From Burkholderiaceae bacterium (lineage in GTDB: Bacteria > Pseudomonadota > Gammaproteobacteria > Burkholderiales > Burkholderiaceae_B), in NCBI GenBank assembly GCA_030158305.1, contig JAOATE010000080.1, positions 114,301-178,300 on the forward strand: a stretch of DNA of 64,000 nt, written 5' to 3'. Made by a program: the position numbers and the translations under genes. Below the pieces are notes generated by a model. It did not search any database. It saw nothing but the letters and a program-made list of their open reading frames with translations, and was not told the origin of the DNA. Shown here in pieces: positions 12,796-22,220 of the stretch; position 1 is the stretch's first letter, and each line of letters starts with the position of its first letter.

Positions 12796-12843
12796 TAGCA
12801 GACTCGGTTGCTAAAAGGATTGAGCCGATAAGCAAAATCCTTT
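12796..12843 (-). promoter_or_regulatory. Two tandem hairpins in the metH leader
   Basis: Read toward metH, AAAGGATT/AATCCTTT (8 bp, arms 12836-12843 and 12814-12821, 14-nt loop) is followed without a gap by TAGCA/TGCTA (5 bp, arms 12809-12813 and 12796-12800). They end about 30 nt before the metH start. They do not contain a B12 box and do not match the SAM or SAH riboswitch cores I know. They may be a leader structure or chance. Confidence 0.35.
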
Positions 12844-12910
12844 GCACAATGCGCAGCAAAACAACTTACCAGTTTAACAAAAGAGGGGCCGTGATACAGT
12901 AGTGTAAGAA

Positions 12911-13090
12911 TTGGTGCTTTCGATGTAAAAACCTTATTGCCATAAGCAATATCGTGCATTGGGAAAGTTAAACGGGAAACAGGGAGATGGATCCATATGG
13001 ATCTTCGTGCCTGTGCTGCCCCCGCAACGGTCAACGTCTAGTCCTTCAACAATGAAGCCCACCTGACGCCAGCCCGATACCGGCCAGTTC
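12911..13090 (+). promoter_or_regulatory. Cobalamin riboswitch ahead of btuB
   Basis: The adenosylcobalamin-type aptamer is recognisable in order. It opens with TTGGTGCT at 12911, then GGGAA, then CTGTGCTGCCCCCGCAACGGT (about 13011-13031). The B12 box AGCCCGATACCGGCC lies at about 13071-13085, with hairpin arms between. It ends about 80 nt before btuB, with a further hairpin in between. B12 binding is expected to lower expression of the genes behind it. This explains most of the 402-bp metH-btuB gap. Confidence 0.93.
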
Positions 13091-13133
13091 AAGTGGGATG
13101 GGCTCTTTAGAACTCTTCCTTTTGAACGTTCAG

Positions 13134-13153
13134 GATGTGCGGGGACGCACATC
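13134..13153 (+). promoter_or_regulatory. Hairpin between the cobalamin aptamer and the btuB ribosome site
   Basis: Perfect 7-bp stem GATGTGC (13134-13140) and GCACATC (13147-13153), loop GGGGAC. It ends 5 nt before GAGG, the btuB ribosome site. It has no T-run, so it is not a terminator. It is a plausible part of the translational expression platform. Confidence 0.5.
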
Positions 13154-13168
13154 ACTACGAGGTTTCTC

Positions 13169-15145
13169 ATGCATCACTTTGTTTGCCGGCGCAAATCCGG
13201 TCGTTTTTCTATTGCTTTAGCGATTTCTGGCGCATTGGCCTCTGGCATCGCCCTTAACCTCACCTCCCCAACCAGCGCGCTGGCGCAGCCCTTGCCCGCC
13301 CCAGCCTCCACCCAAGTCCCCCAGCTCGCCACCATCGTCGTCACGCCGGCGCGAACGCCAGAGCCGTTGTCGCAAACCTTGGGGGACAACAGTGTCATGA
13401 CGCGGGAGACGCTCGACACGTTACCCAACGGCACGCTCTCAGACGCACTGATTCGCGAGCACAGCATTGAGGGCGTGAACCTCGGCGGCCCACAAACCGT
13501 CAGCACCATCAATATTCGCGGTACCAATAGCAACCAGTCGCTCGTCTTGATCGATGGCGTACGCGTCAATAACGCTACCAACGGTTTGCCTCCGCTTAAT
13601 GCGATTCCTCTCAACAGTATCGAACGTATTGAAATCGTTCGAGGCACCAGCAGCAGCTTGTATGGCGCCGACGCCATTGGCGGGGTGGTCAACATCATCA
13701 CGCGCAGCGACACAGACCGTCCCTTTTCTGCTTATGCCAATGCGGGCGTTGGCACCTATGCCACGACCCAGTACGATGCAGGCTTTTCAGGTGCCAAAGA
13801 CGGCTGGAGCTACAGTTTGTTTGGTGGTTACGGCCAAAGCGCAGGCTTTAACGCCACGAAACGGTCTAATTACTATCAAAACCCTGATAACGACTCGTAC
13901 TACCGCAGCAATCTGGGTGGTTCACTCGGCTATACCTGGAAACCCGGTCAGACACTGACCTTGCAAACCTACCAGTCCAAGGTCAACGGTAGCTACGACG
14001 CTGGTGCCCCGTATTTTGGTGATCGTGGCATTCAAACCCTCAGCAACAATATCCTCACGAGTCGCAATGTGATCTCCTCGTTTTGGACGAGTACGCTCAG
14101 AGCAGGGTTTTCAACCGACCTCTACAAAACCATCAACGTCGATGCCACGCAAAATTTCTACAACACCCCGGATGGGAAACAACACTTCAAAACCAATCAG
14201 AGTCAGTATGTTTGGCAAAATGATCTGACTTTTTCACCCACTCAAATCGTGAGTCTTGCCTACGAAAGGCTTGAGCAAAGTGTCGACGGCGCCTTAGTCG
14301 ACAACATTTCTCCCGGGTTGGTGAATTATCAACAAACCTCGCGCTTTACCAATTCGTTATTAGCGATTTATCGCGGCACTTGGGGGGCACAATCCGTTCA
14401 GGCCAGTGTGCGCAACGACAACAACTCGCAGTTTGGCAACGTCACGACTGGCAGCCTGTCTTACGGCCTCGAACTGACTCCGCGTTGGAAAGCTAGCATC
14501 GGCGCCAACACGGGCTTTAGAGCACCTAATTTCAATGAACTCTACTGGCCGGTGACGCCCAGTTTTATGGGTAACCCGTTGCTGCAACCCGAGCGCTCGC
14601 AAAACATTGAAGCAGGCCTGAAGTACACCACGGACAATACGCAACTCGGCCTCACGCTCTATCGCAACAACATCGACAATTTGATTTTGAACGAGCCCTC
14701 TATTCCTGGAGATTTCTATTCGCCCTACACGCCGATGAACATTGATCGCGCGCTGATCACGGGCATTACGCTCACCGGCTCCCAGAAACTTGGGCGCAAC
14801 ACGCTGATCAAAGGGAGCTTTGACTGGTCAAATCCGCGCAATGCCAATACGGGCGAGCTGCTGCCTCAACGCGCCCAGCGCGTGTTAAAAATGGCGGTCG
14901 ATCAAAACTTGGGTAAAGCAAAACTGAGCGGTGAACTGTTCGTGACCAGCCAACGGCGCGACGCACTCACCAACGATACGCTGGGTGGGTTCGGACTCAT
15001 GAATTTGGTCGGTAGCTATCCTCTGACCGAAAATACTGACATCCAGGTTCGCTGGAACAACATTTTTGCAAAGCAATACACACTCGTGCAGGGCTATGCC
15101 ACACCAGGGTCGAATGTCTTTGTGAATCTCGCACTCAAAATGTAG
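13169..15145 (+). CDS. btuB: TonB-dependent outer-membrane receptor for cobalamin
   Basis: A 658-residue outer-membrane transporter that takes up B12 using TonB energy. It has a long signal peptide (cleavage near TSALAQP) and a TonB box within ATIVVTPAR around residues 54-62. The plug domain (about 65-190) contains NIRGTNSNQSLVLIDGVRVN and IERIEIVRGTSSSLYGADAIGGVVNI. The beta-barrel has the expected aromatic repeats. The chain ends LALKM rather than in the usual terminal Phe. Function is assigned from the cobalamin riboswitch directly upstream and the btuF-like gene directly behind. GAGG precedes the ATG. Confidence 0.92.
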   Translation: MHHFVCRRKSGRFSIALAISGALASGIALNLTSPTSALAQPLPAPASTQVPQLATIVVTPARTPEPLSQTLGDNSVMTRETLDTLPNGTLSDALIREHSIEGVNLGGPQTVSTINIRGTNSNQSLVLIDGVRVNNATNGLPPLNAIPLNSIERIEIVRGTSSSLYGADAIGGVVNIITRSDTDRPFSAYANAGVGTYATTQYDAGFSGAKDGWSYSLFGGYGQSAGFNATKRSNYYQNPDNDSYYRSNLGGSLGYTWKPGQTLTLQTYQSKVNGSYDAGAPYFGDRGIQTLSNNILTSRNVISSFWTSTLRAGFSTDLYKTINVDATQNFYNTPDGKQHFKTNQSQYVWQNDLTFSPTQIVSLAYERLEQSVDGALVDNISPGLVNYQQTSRFTNSLLAIYRGTWGAQSVQASVRNDNNSQFGNVTTGSLSYGLELTPRWKASIGANTGFRAPNFNELYWPVTPSFMGNPLLQPERSQNIEAGLKYTTDNTQLGLTLYRNNIDNLILNEPSIPGDFYSPYTPMNIDRALITGITLTGSQKLGRNTLIKGSFDWSNPRNANTGELLPQRAQRVLKMAVDQNLGKAKLSGELFVTSQRRDALTNDTLGGFGLMNLVGSYPLTENTDIQVRWNNIFAKQYTLVQGYATPGSNVFVNLALKM

Positions 15146-15171
15146 TGCAATACATTGAGGGTCAATATGTT

Positions 15172-16056
15172 GTGTTGAAAAACGTTGTCTTGGCGTGTGC
15201 GAGTGTGATGGCGTGTCTGGCGTTAATGCCACACAGCCATGCACAAACACGCGTCACCGATGATCGTGGCACTCACATTCAACTTGCAGCACCCGCCCGT
15301 CGCGTCATCACGCTCTCGCCCCATGCAACCGAGCTGGTCTTTGCTGCGGGCGGCGGCGCTCAAATCGCCGCAACTGTCCATGCCAGCGATTTTCCAGAAG
15401 CCGCACGCACGCTCCCTCGAATCGGCGAAGGCTTACAGCCAGAACCGGAGGTCGTGTTGCGCCAAAAACCGGATCTGTTGATTGGCTGGCAAGCATCACA
15501 ATTTTCAACGCTCAATGCGCTGCGCATCCCGTCTTTTTTAAGTGCCCCCAAGACACTCGACGACATTCCGAACACCATCGAGAAATTTGGTCTCCTCCTT
15601 GGCACACAGGATATCGCACAGTCTCGCGCCTCCGCTCTTAGGGTTCAAATTGATCAGCTCAATCAAACGCCTTTTGCGGGACCGCCGGTACGTGTATTTT
15701 TGCAAGTCGGTGAACCCCCCGAATACTCTCTCAATCGATCGCATCTACTCTCTCACGTGGTCGAGGCCTGTGGAGGCATCAATGTTTTTGCGGCTTCTGC
15801 GGCAATCGCGCCTAAAATAAGCGCTGAAAGTGTATTGGCTCAGCGCCCGGCGCTAGTGTTGCTCGGCAGAGTTGGTGCAACAGCAACACCCGTTCAAGAC
15901 GCCGCCACACAACAGTACTGGTCAGGCCTGAATTTGCCGGCCGCACAGGCAGGACGCGTCTACGTGATGGATTCAGATGTACTCTATCGTCCCGGTCCAA
16001 GACTGATTGAGGCGGCAAAAGCAATTTGCAGCATCATTGAACAAGCCCGAAAATAG
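15172..16056 (+). CDS. btuF: Periplasmic cobalamin-binding protein (BtuF-like)
   Basis: A helical-backbone metal-receptor protein of about 294 residues: signal peptide ending HSHAQ, then [34 protein letters not shown], the class hallmark. [15 protein letters not shown] and the C-terminal [11 protein letters not shown] also fit BtuF. It should carry B12 from BtuB to an ABC permease. The frame opens with a GTG at 15145 that overlaps the btuB stop. I prefer the GTG at 15172 because GAGGG lies 10 nt before it and it gives a normal signal peptide. No btuC or btuD is in the window, so the permease must be elsewhere or absent. Confidence 0.85.
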   Translation: MLKNVVLACASVMACLALMPHSHAQTRVTDDRGTHIQLAAPARRVITLSPHATELVFAAGGGAQIAATVHASDFPEAARTLPRIGEGLQPEPEVVLRQKPDLLIGWQASQFSTLNALRIPSFLSAPKTLDDIPNTIEKFGLLLGTQDIAQSRASALRVQIDQLNQTPFAGPPVRVFLQVGEPPEYSLNRSHLLSHVVEACGGINVFAASAAIAPKISAESVLAQRPALVLLGRVGATATPVQDAATQQYWSGLNLPAAQAGRVYVMDSDVLYRPGPRLIEAAKAICSIIEQARK

Positions 16057-16085
16057 CGGGTGACGCTATACAACCGAGAATGCTT

Positions 16086-16895
16086 ATGAAGAACGCCCCC
16101 ACAGATCCGCTGATTATCGCTGGCAAAACTTATCAATCCCGACTTTTGGTCGGTACCGGTAAATACCAAGATTTCGAACAGACGCGCCAAGCGATCGATG
16201 CGAGCGGGGCTGAGATCATCACGGTCGCCATTCGACGCACGAATATTGGACAAAACACCCAAGAGCCTAGCCTGCTTGAGTATTTACCCCCCAGCCAATT
16301 CACGCTGCTGCCCAATACTGCGGGCTGCTACAGCGCGGAAGACGCCGTACGTACCCTGCGCCTGGCCCGTGAGCTGCTTGACGGACATCGCTTGGTCAAA
16401 CTCGAAGTGCTCGGCGATCCACACACTCTGTTCCCAAACATGCCTGAAACGCTCGCCGCCGCGAAAACGCTCGTGGCAGACGGCTTTGACGTGATGGTCT
16501 ATTGCACCGATGATCCTGTCCAATGCCGCATGCTTGAGGATATTGGCTGTGTGGCCGTCATGCCGCTAGCGTCCCTCATTGGCTCTGGCATGGGCATCCT
16601 CAACCCTTGGAACCTGCGCTTGATTATTGATCAGGCGCGTGTGCCTGTCTTGGTGGATGCCGGTGTTGGCACTGCCTCAGATGCCACCATTGCCATGGAG
16701 CTCGGCTGCGATGGCGTACTCATGAATACAGCGATTGCAGGGGCGCAACAACCTGTGCTGATGGCCAGTGCCATGAAAAAAGGTGTCGAAGCGGGCCGTG
16801 AGGCCTTTCTCGCCGGTCGCGTCCCCCGCAAAACCTATCAGGCTGCACCGAGTTCACCCACCACGGGCTTGATCACGCCAAAGAGCGCCTCATGA
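16086..16895 (+). CDS. thiG: Thiazole synthase
   Basis: Forms the thiazole phosphate ring of thiamine from deoxyxylulose phosphate, a glycine imine and ThiS thiocarboxylate. Family marks are [24 protein letters not shown], the catalytic-lysine strand [15 protein letters not shown], and the phosphate-binding [10 protein letters not shown] and MNTAIAGA. Length is about 269 residues. Of two near ATGs, 16086 has GAGA at better spacing than 16080. It starts 29 nt after btuF and its stop overlaps the thiD start (ATGA). The partner thiS, normally just upstream, is not here. Confidence 0.95.
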   Translation: MKNAPTDPLIIAGKTYQSRLLVGTGKYQDFEQTRQAIDASGAEIITVAIRRTNIGQNTQEPSLLEYLPPSQFTLLPNTAGCYSAEDAVRTLRLARELLDGHRLVKLEVLGDPHTLFPNMPETLAAAKTLVADGFDVMVYCTDDPVQCRMLEDIGCVAVMPLASLIGSGMGILNPWNLRLIIDQARVPVLVDAGVGTASDATIAMELGCDGVLMNTAIAGAQQPVLMASAMKKGVEAGREAFLAGRVPRKTYQAAPSSPTTGLITPKSAS

Positions 16896-17743
16896 GTCAA
16901 ACCGAAACGGCACGCCTGATTCCCAACACACTCACCATCGCAGGCATGGACCCCTCTGGGGGAGCCGGCATTCTGGCTGACGTCAAAGCGATGAGTGCGC
17001 TGGGTGCCTACGCCTGCGCGGTGGTTGCTGCGCTCACTGCACAAAACACGCAGACGGTGACCGACATCTCGCCTGTCAATCCACCTTTTGTCCGCGCACA
17101 GATTGATACGCTGTTTGCTGATGTCCTGATCCATGCCACCAAAATTGGCATGCTGGGACAGACAGGCGTCATTGAGGTGGTGGCGGATCGTTTAGGTCAT
17201 TTCAAGCCTGAGCATATTGTGTTGGATCCGGTCATGGTGGCCAAAAGTGGTGATCTGCTGCTCGAACAAAAAGCCGTTGGCGCACTCAGAGAACAGCTGC
17301 TTCCACTCGCCACGATCATTACCCCAAACCTGCCTGAAGCAGGCGTATTGCTGGAGATGCGAAGCGTCGAAACCGTGCGTGAGATGCGACGCGTCGCCGA
17401 ACGTCTCCGCAATCTGATGACACACGGCGGACACCGTTGGGTGCTTGTAAAGGGGGGGCACTTGCCCGGCAATGACACCATTGACATCCTGCACGATGGC
17501 GACCAGATGATCGAGTTACCCGGCCATCGCATCCCGACACGCAATACGCACGGGACGGGCTGCACACTGTCGTCTGCCCTGACAGCCCTTTTGCCACAGA
17601 CCGAAAGCGTACCTATTGCCACAAAAATGGCAAAAGATTACTTAATTCAAGCGATTTTGCACGCTGATTCGCTTCAAGTTGGACACGGCCATGGCCCTGT
17701 CCACCACTTCCACAAACTATGGGCAGGAAAACCCTTACAATAA
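16892..17743 (+). CDS. thiD: Hydroxymethylpyrimidine/phosphomethylpyrimidine kinase
   Basis: A ribokinase-fold enzyme of 283 residues that phosphorylates HMP and HMP-phosphate for thiamine synthesis. Signatures: [19 protein letters not shown] at the N-terminus, [36 protein letters not shown], and the ATP/anion-hole motif [14 protein letters not shown] near residue 220. It is translationally coupled to thiG by a 4-nt overlap. A 12-bp inverted repeat overlaps its stop codon. Confidence 0.95.
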   Translation: MSQTETARLIPNTLTIAGMDPSGGAGILADVKAMSALGAYACAVVAALTAQNTQTVTDISPVNPPFVRAQIDTLFADVLIHATKIGMLGQTGVIEVVADRLGHFKPEHIVLDPVMVAKSGDLLLEQKAVGALREQLLPLATIITPNLPEAGVLLEMRSVETVREMRRVAERLRNLMTHGGHRWVLVKGGHLPGNDTIDILHDGDQMIELPGHRIPTRNTHGTGCTLSSALTALLPQTESVPIATKMAKDYLIQAILHADSLQVGHGHGPVHHFHKLWAGKPLQ

Positions 17744-17752
17744 GGGTTTTCC
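17726..17752 (+). terminator. 12-bp perfect hairpin overlapping the thiD stop, probable terminator
   Basis: GGAAAACCCTTA (17726-17737), loop CAA, TAAGGGTTTTCC (17741-17752). The thiD stop codon TAA is the first triplet of the 3' arm. The T-run lies inside the arm rather than after it, so termination efficiency is uncertain, but the stem is long and perfect. It separates thiD from the methyltransferase at 17799. Confidence 0.5.
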
Positions 17753-17798
17753 GCCATGTGACATTGTTGAGCGACTCACTTGTCGCCCCGTAGATTTT

Positions 17799-18479
17799 AT
17801 GAAAGCCAATACTTTGCCTGATATCGAACGCGCGCGCTACAACATGATCGAACAACAGATTCGCCCTTGGGACGTTTCTGACAGCAAAGTTCTCGAGGCG
17901 CTCTTTAGCGTCAGACGTGAACTCTTTGTTCCTTCAGCCTATCGATCACTGGCCTTTTCAGACCTTGACATCCCGCTTACGATTGCGGCGGGCGAGACAC
18001 ATCAAACAATGCTCGCGCCCAAGCTCGAAGCCAAATTCACACAGCTGCTTCAGCTCAAAGAAGACGACTGCGTGCTGGAAGTGGGCACAGGCTCTGGCTA
18101 CCAAGCCGCCTTGCTCGCCCATATCGCACGCGGTGTCACATCGATTGAAATCGACCCGCGACTGACCGCCTTCGCTCAACTCAATCTCCAGCAGGCAGGC
18201 ATTAGTCATGTCAAAGTCGAGACTGGAGACGCCAGCAATGGCTGGGGCACAACCGAATATGACGCCATCTTGGTGACAGGCGCACTCCCTGCCATCCCTG
18301 ATGCACTCAAGTACCAGCTCTGCGAAGGTGGTCGAATGGTAGTGGTGGTGGGTCAAGCCCCTGCGATGACCGCTTATCGTGTCACACGCACCACAGCGGC
18401 GAGTTTTGAAACCACACCATTATTTGAAACCGTGATCAAACCCCTTAGTGGGTTTTGCCCATCCAAATTCAAATTTTAA
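17799..18479 (+). CDS. Protein-L-isoaspartate O-methyltransferase family protein
   Basis: A SAM-dependent methyltransferase of about 226 residues related to Pcm, which marks damaged isoaspartyl residues for repair. N-terminal RARYNMIEQQIRPWDV and SVRRELFVPSAYRSLAFSDLDIPL match the family. Motif I is VLEVGTGSGYQAALLA, followed by the SAM-ribose acidic residue in SIEIDPRL. The frame extends 40 codons upstream into thiD, but the ATG at 17799 fits the family start. Betaproteobacterial homologues form a divergent branch often named only PCMT, so true isoaspartate activity is uncertain. Confidence 0.85.
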   Translation: MKANTLPDIERARYNMIEQQIRPWDVSDSKVLEALFSVRRELFVPSAYRSLAFSDLDIPLTIAAGETHQTMLAPKLEAKFTQLLQLKEDDCVLEVGTGSGYQAALLAHIARGVTSIEIDPRLTAFAQLNLQQAGISHVKVETGDASNGWGTTEYDAILVTGALPAIPDALKYQLCEGGRMVVVVGQAPAMTAYRVTRTTAASFETTPLFETVIKPLSGFCPSKFKF

Positions 18480-18498
18480 GTCCGCTAAGTTTGGCGGA

Positions 18499-18984
18499 TT
18501 AAGTTTGACGGATTTTTGTCACCAGCGCGGTCGTTGACCGCGCAAATTCAAACGGTATTGCGACCGCTTTGCCGCCCCAGGACTCGACTAACCGAGTCTC
18601 TGGTAAGACCTGCATATCGTAATCTCCCCCTTTGACAATGATGTCAGGCCTTAACAAGCCGATCAGCGCAACGGGGGTGTCTTCGTCAAAAAAAGTCACT
18701 GCGGATACGCAAGCAAGCGAGGCAAGTAATGCGGCGCGATCATGCTCATTGTTGAGGGGGCGATCGGGTCCCTTTCCCAGTCTGCGCGCAGAAGCATCGG
18801 TATTGATTGCCACCACCAGCGTTGCGCCAAGCTGTGCAGCCTGATCCAAATAGGTGACATGGCCACGATGCAAGATATCAAAGACCCCATTGGTAAACAC
18901 CACAGGACCCGCCCAGTCCCCGGAGGCGATGCGTTGTGCACACACCTCAGGCGACAGGATCTTATCTTCAAAACGTGCACGCAT
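18499..18984 (-). CDS. rfaE2: ADP-heptose synthase, adenylyltransferase half
   Basis: A stand-alone nucleotidyltransferase of 161 residues that activates heptose-1-phosphate for LPS core synthesis. In E. coli this is the C-terminal domain of HldE; here, as in many betaproteobacteria, it is separate. The class motif FTNGVFDILHRGHVTYL and the distal KGGDYDMQVLPE and FARSTTALVTKI are clear. The ATG at 18984 is preferred over a GTG one codon upstream. It is the last gene of the leftward block that begins at ubiE and converges with the methyltransferase gene. Confidence 0.92.
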   Translation of the reverse strand: MRARFEDKILSPEVCAQRIASGDWAGPVVFTNGVFDILHRGHVTYLDQAAQLGATLVVAINTDASARRLGKGPDRPLNNEHDRAALLASLACVSAVTFFDEDTPVALIGLLRPDIIVKGGDYDMQVLPETRLVESWGGKAVAIPFEFARSTTALVTKIRQT

Positions 18985-18999
18985 CACAACACTCGCTGC

Positions 19000-19872
19000 T
19001 TAAGCCGCTGGATTTTGAGCGACCAGCGGCACGGCACGCAGAAGCTCTTTACGATAACGATTCAAATCCTGAACCGTCTTGAAGGAGCTGTCCATCAACA
19101 AGGACATATTATGCAAAATACGCGTGCTGACCTTACCTTCCCAGTCTTTATCAAAGTGAATTTGATTGTCGAGCCAACGCTCAAGCCAACCTGGCTCGGG
19201 CAACTTTGACTGCACGGTATCGTTCGGGAACATGTCTTTGTTGACGTGCAAATTCGTTGGATGCAGCGCCTGGGGGGTGCGATGCGCCGAAGCCATCAGT
19301 ACACCAATCTTTGAAAAGGCAATGCGGGCCTGCGTAGCAATCTCGCCGCCGCGCTGCGTCAACGCACGCTTCATGTAACGTAAATAGGCTCCCGCATGCC
19401 GTGCCTCGTCTTGAGCAATCACGTTATAGATTGCCTTGATGACAGGTTCGGTATGCCAGTCTGCCGCACGCCGATACCAGTGGTTGAGACGCACTTCACC
19501 ACAGAAATGCAGCATGAGCGTTTCAAGAGGTGGAGCGGGATCAAACTCAAATCGAACACGGTGCAACTCTTCTTCGGTTGGAACCAGATCAGGTGCAAAG
19601 CGACGCAAGTACTCGATCAAGACGAGAGAGTGCTTTTGTTCTTCGAAAAACCAAACCGACATAAAAGCCGAGAAGTCGCTGTCATCGCGATTGTCGCGCA
19701 GAAACATTTCCGTCGCGGGCAACGCTGCCCACTCAGTAATGGCATTCATTTTGATGGTTTGCGCCTGCTCATCAGTGAGCTTGCTGCGATCGAAATCGTG
19801 CCAAGGGATATCTGTCGCCATATTCCAGCGCACCGACTCCATGGACTTAAAAAGCTCTGTGTAAAGCATCAT
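19000..19872 (-). CDS. Ferritin-like diiron protein, acyl-ACP desaturase-like
   Basis: A 290-residue helical protein with a complete diiron ligand set: Glu47 (ITEW), E78-x2-H81 (EQKH), Glu126 (CGEVR) and E156-x2-H159 (EARH). That is the two E/ExxH half-sites of soluble ferritin-like oxygenases such as acyl-ACP desaturase. No signal peptide or membrane helix is seen. The reaction is unknown. It lies 77 nt downstream of ubiB and 12 nt upstream of rfaE2 on the same strand, so it may be co-transcribed with ubiquinone genes. A link to ubiquinone hydroxylation is possible but not shown. Confidence 0.8.
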   Translation of the reverse strand: MMLYTELFKSMESVRWNMATDIPWHDFDRSKLTDEQAQTIKMNAITEWAALPATEMFLRDNRDDSDFSAFMSVWFFEEQKHSLVLIEYLRRFAPDLVPTEEELHRVRFEFDPAPPLETLMLHFCGEVRLNHWYRRAADWHTEPVIKAIYNVIAQDEARHAGAYLRYMKRALTQRGGEIATQARIAFSKIGVLMASAHRTPQALHPTNLHVNKDMFPNDTVQSKLPEPGWLERWLDNQIHFDKDWEGKVSTRILHNMSLLMDSSFKTVQDLNRYRKELLRAVPLVAQNPAA

Positions 19873-19949
19873 TCACTGCCTTAAAGATTCAGCTCAGACC
19901 GTTCATACACAATTAAAGTGATCGATCGCTGAAGGTTTAACTAACAAAC

Positions 19950-21503
19950 TCACCGAATGAGCGCCCAAAGCGCCACACCCAATGCCAGGGCTGCTACACC
20001 CGTTAATGCAACCAACAAACGGTTGCTTTGCTCTCGCGCTTGACGCGAACGCTTTAACTCAGAGAGCAACTCGGACGACACGTCCGGACGTGAGAGTTGC
20101 GCGTACAACAATCGTGGAAACTCAGGAAGCCATTGGGACCACTGCGAAGCTTCCTTGAGGACTTTCTTTTTGATGCCCGTGAACCCGATCCGCTCGTGCA
20201 TCCAACGCTCTAAATATGGTTTGGCCGTTTTCCACAAGTCTAACTGCGGATCCAGCTGCCGACCAAGTCCTTCCACGTTCAAAAGGGTCTTTTGCAATAG
20301 AACCAACTGAGGTTGAATTTCAACATTAAAACGCCGTGATGTCTGGAATAATCGCAAAAGCACCTGACCCAAGGAGATTTCAGCCAGTGGCCGATCAAAA
20401 TAAGGCTCACAGACGGCGCGCACCGCCCCCTCAAGCTCTTCTTCACGTGTCGTTGGCGGTACCCAGCCTGATTCGATGTGCAGGCGCGCCACCCGTCGAT
20501 AGTCACGTTGAAAAAAAGCGAGAAAATTTTGCGCTAAGTAGTTTTTATCGAATTCAGACAACGAACCCACGATGCCAAAATCAAGTGCGATGTAGCGTCC
20601 AAGCGTTTCTGGTCGATCAGAGACATAGATGTTGCCAGGGTGCATATCCGCATGAAAAAAACCATCGTCAAACACTTGGGTAAAAAAGATTTCAACGCCC
20701 GTTTGAGCCAGCTTTGGAATATCCACTCCGAGCGAACGTAGTCGCTCAATTTGACTCACCGGCACGCCATACATGCGCTCCATCGTAAAAACATTGGTGG
20801 CGCAATAATCCCACATGACCTCGGGCACCCATAATAAATTGGGGCGCGGACCCTCGTCAGAGAAATTTCTACGTAACTGACTACAGTTCGAGGCCTCTCT
20901 CAACAAATCCAGCTCATCGTGCAAATGCTTGTCAAACTCTCCAACCACTTCACGAGGCTTGAGGCGGCGTCCATCCGGTGCGAGTCGCTCGATCAAGCCA
21001 GCAAGCACACGCATCAAAGAGAGATCTTTATCAATGACCTCGAGCATGCCAGGCCTGAGCACCTTGACGGCAACATGTCGCCCGTCATGCAAGACAGCAA
21101 AGTGCACTTGAGCAATCGAAGCAGAGGCGACCGGATCTTTATCGAACTGCGCAAAAAGCTCGGAAGTGGGGGCGCCAAGTGCTGCCTCAATCATGGCTGC
21201 AGCTTGCTCCGAAGGAAACGGTGCGACACGGTCCTGCAAAAGTGTCAGCTCGTCCGCAATATCGGGGGGGATTAAATCTCGACGGGTAGAGAGCACTTGG
21301 CCAAACTTGACGAAAATCGGACCCAGCGACTCAAGTGCCAGTCGTAATCTCAACCCTCTCGGCATCGTGGGCCTAGAGCCCAGCCTCACCAACCATAACA
21401 GCCGAGCAGCCACGGGATGACTAATGCCAGACAACACCAGCTCATCCAGACGATAGCGCAGCGCGACAACCACAATTCGCATTAAGCGTGGCACGGACAT
21501 CAT
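19950..21503 (-). CDS. ubiB: Ubiquinone biosynthesis atypical kinase/ATPase
   Basis: A 517-residue member of the ABC1/ADCK/UbiB family needed for ubiquinone assembly. The defining KFGQ motif ([14 protein letters not shown]) is in the N-terminal extension. The alanine-rich nucleotide loop ASIAQVH, the HADMHPGNI catalytic region and the DFG-like ALDFGIVG are present. The C-terminus ends in a hydrophobic membrane segment ([20 protein letters not shown]). It overlaps ubiJ by 4 nt, so the two are translationally coupled, as in the E. coli ubiE-ubiJ-ubiB cluster. Confidence 0.95.
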   Translation of the reverse strand: MMSVPRLMRIVVVALRYRLDELVLSGISHPVAARLLWLVRLGSRPTMPRGLRLRLALESLGPIFVKFGQVLSTRRDLIPPDIADELTLLQDRVAPFPSEQAAAMIEAALGAPTSELFAQFDKDPVASASIAQVHFAVLHDGRHVAVKVLRPGMLEVIDKDLSLMRVLAGLIERLAPDGRRLKPREVVGEFDKHLHDELDLLREASNCSQLRRNFSDEGPRPNLLWVPEVMWDYCATNVFTMERMYGVPVSQIERLRSLGVDIPKLAQTGVEIFFTQVFDDGFFHADMHPGNIYVSDRPETLGRYIALDFGIVGSLSEFDKNYLAQNFLAFFQRDYRRVARLHIESGWVPPTTREEELEGAVRAVCEPYFDRPLAEISLGQVLLRLFQTSRRFNVEIQPQLVLLQKTLLNVEGLGRQLDPQLDLWKTAKPYLERWMHERIGFTGIKKKVLKEASQWSQWLPEFPRLLYAQLSRPDVSSELLSELKRSRQAREQSNRLLVALTGVAALALGVALWALIR

Positions 21504-22123
21504 GTGGAAAACCCTCTGGCACGCTCAAGCTTTTGGGTGCGCATCTTTAATATTGATTGCATTCGCTCGAGGTGATCAAGTGTGCTCAACAGCTGGGATT
21601 GGTGCTGAAACTGTGACGTCATAGCAGGGCGACCCACCAGCGCATCTGTTTCCTCAGAAAGGTATTCAGCAAGATTTTGGGTCAGACTTTTGCCGAGCGT
21701 TTGAGCAGCGCCAAACGCTTGCTGTGCGCCGCGTACGATACGACGGGCGGGCACATCGCCGACCCACCGGGACAACGCGTCCTCTGGATCGGGGCGCAAA
21801 TCACGCGCGAGTTCGGACATCACTTGTGCGAGTGCCGCTTGACCAGAAACATGCACATACTCGGCGATGTCTGGGCGGCTTTGGGCGTTGAGCCATGCCA
21901 GAGGACTCAGTTTTTCGAGCTGAATCTCAAGCGTCACATCCGGTATTGCGTCTTCGGAGGCATGCGCCAACTGACCGTCTGACCCGATGCTCCAATTGAG
22001 CTGAAAGCCACCTACGCAAATCCGGACCGTTTTCCCCGCATGCAGCGCCAAGCGTTGCGCTGCCCAAACCTGCTGTCGAGTCAGGGTATTGAGTGCCACA
22101 GCCATTAACTGGACTGGATGCAT
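21500..22123 (-). CDS. ubiJ: Ubiquinone biosynthesis accessory factor, SCP2 domain
   Basis: About 207 residues with an N-terminal sterol-carrier-protein-2 fold, thought to hold hydrophobic ubiquinone precursors for the soluble Ubi enzyme complex. [33 protein letters not shown] matches the start of UbiJ, and a C-terminal helical tail ([21 protein letters not shown]) fits too. The open frame extends 31 codons further upstream; the ATG at 22123 is chosen by family length, since no start has a clear ribosome site. The stop overlaps the ubiB start. Confidence 0.8.
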   Translation of the reverse strand: MHPVQLMAVALNTLTRQQVWAAQRLALHAGKTVRICVGGFQLNWSIGSDGQLAHASEDAIPDVTLEIQLEKLSPLAWLNAQSRPDIAEYVHVSGQAALAQVMSELARDLRPDPEDALSRWVGDVPARRIVRGAQQAFGAAQTLGKSLTQNLAEYLSEETDALVGRPAMTSQFQHQSQLLSTLDHLERMQSILKMRTQKLERARGFST

Positions 22124-22220
22124 GGGAGAAAAACCAAAAAGAGTGGTGGAAATACGGTTCACCTTGATCAGACTAAATTCAATCCACCATTTTAGCGGTT
22201 GTCGCGTCACATCCAAAGTG

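Noticed and set aside
12767..12910. Idea that metH has its own cobalamin riboswitch
   Set aside because: No B12 box or GCTGCCCCCGCAAC-like core on the minus strand; the aptamer at 12911-13090 points at btuB only.
18438..18455. AAACCC-CTTAGT-GGGTTT inverted repeat near the 3' end of the methyltransferase gene
   Set aside because: Lies inside the coding sequence and is not followed by a T-run beyond the arm.
18481..18498. Weak 5-bp hairpin TCCGC/GCGGA between the convergent methyltransferase and rfaE2 genes
   Set aside because: Stem too short and loop of 8 nt; there is a nearby imperfect direct repeat (AGTTTGGCGGATT / AGTTTGACGGATT), but neither is strong enough to call a terminator.
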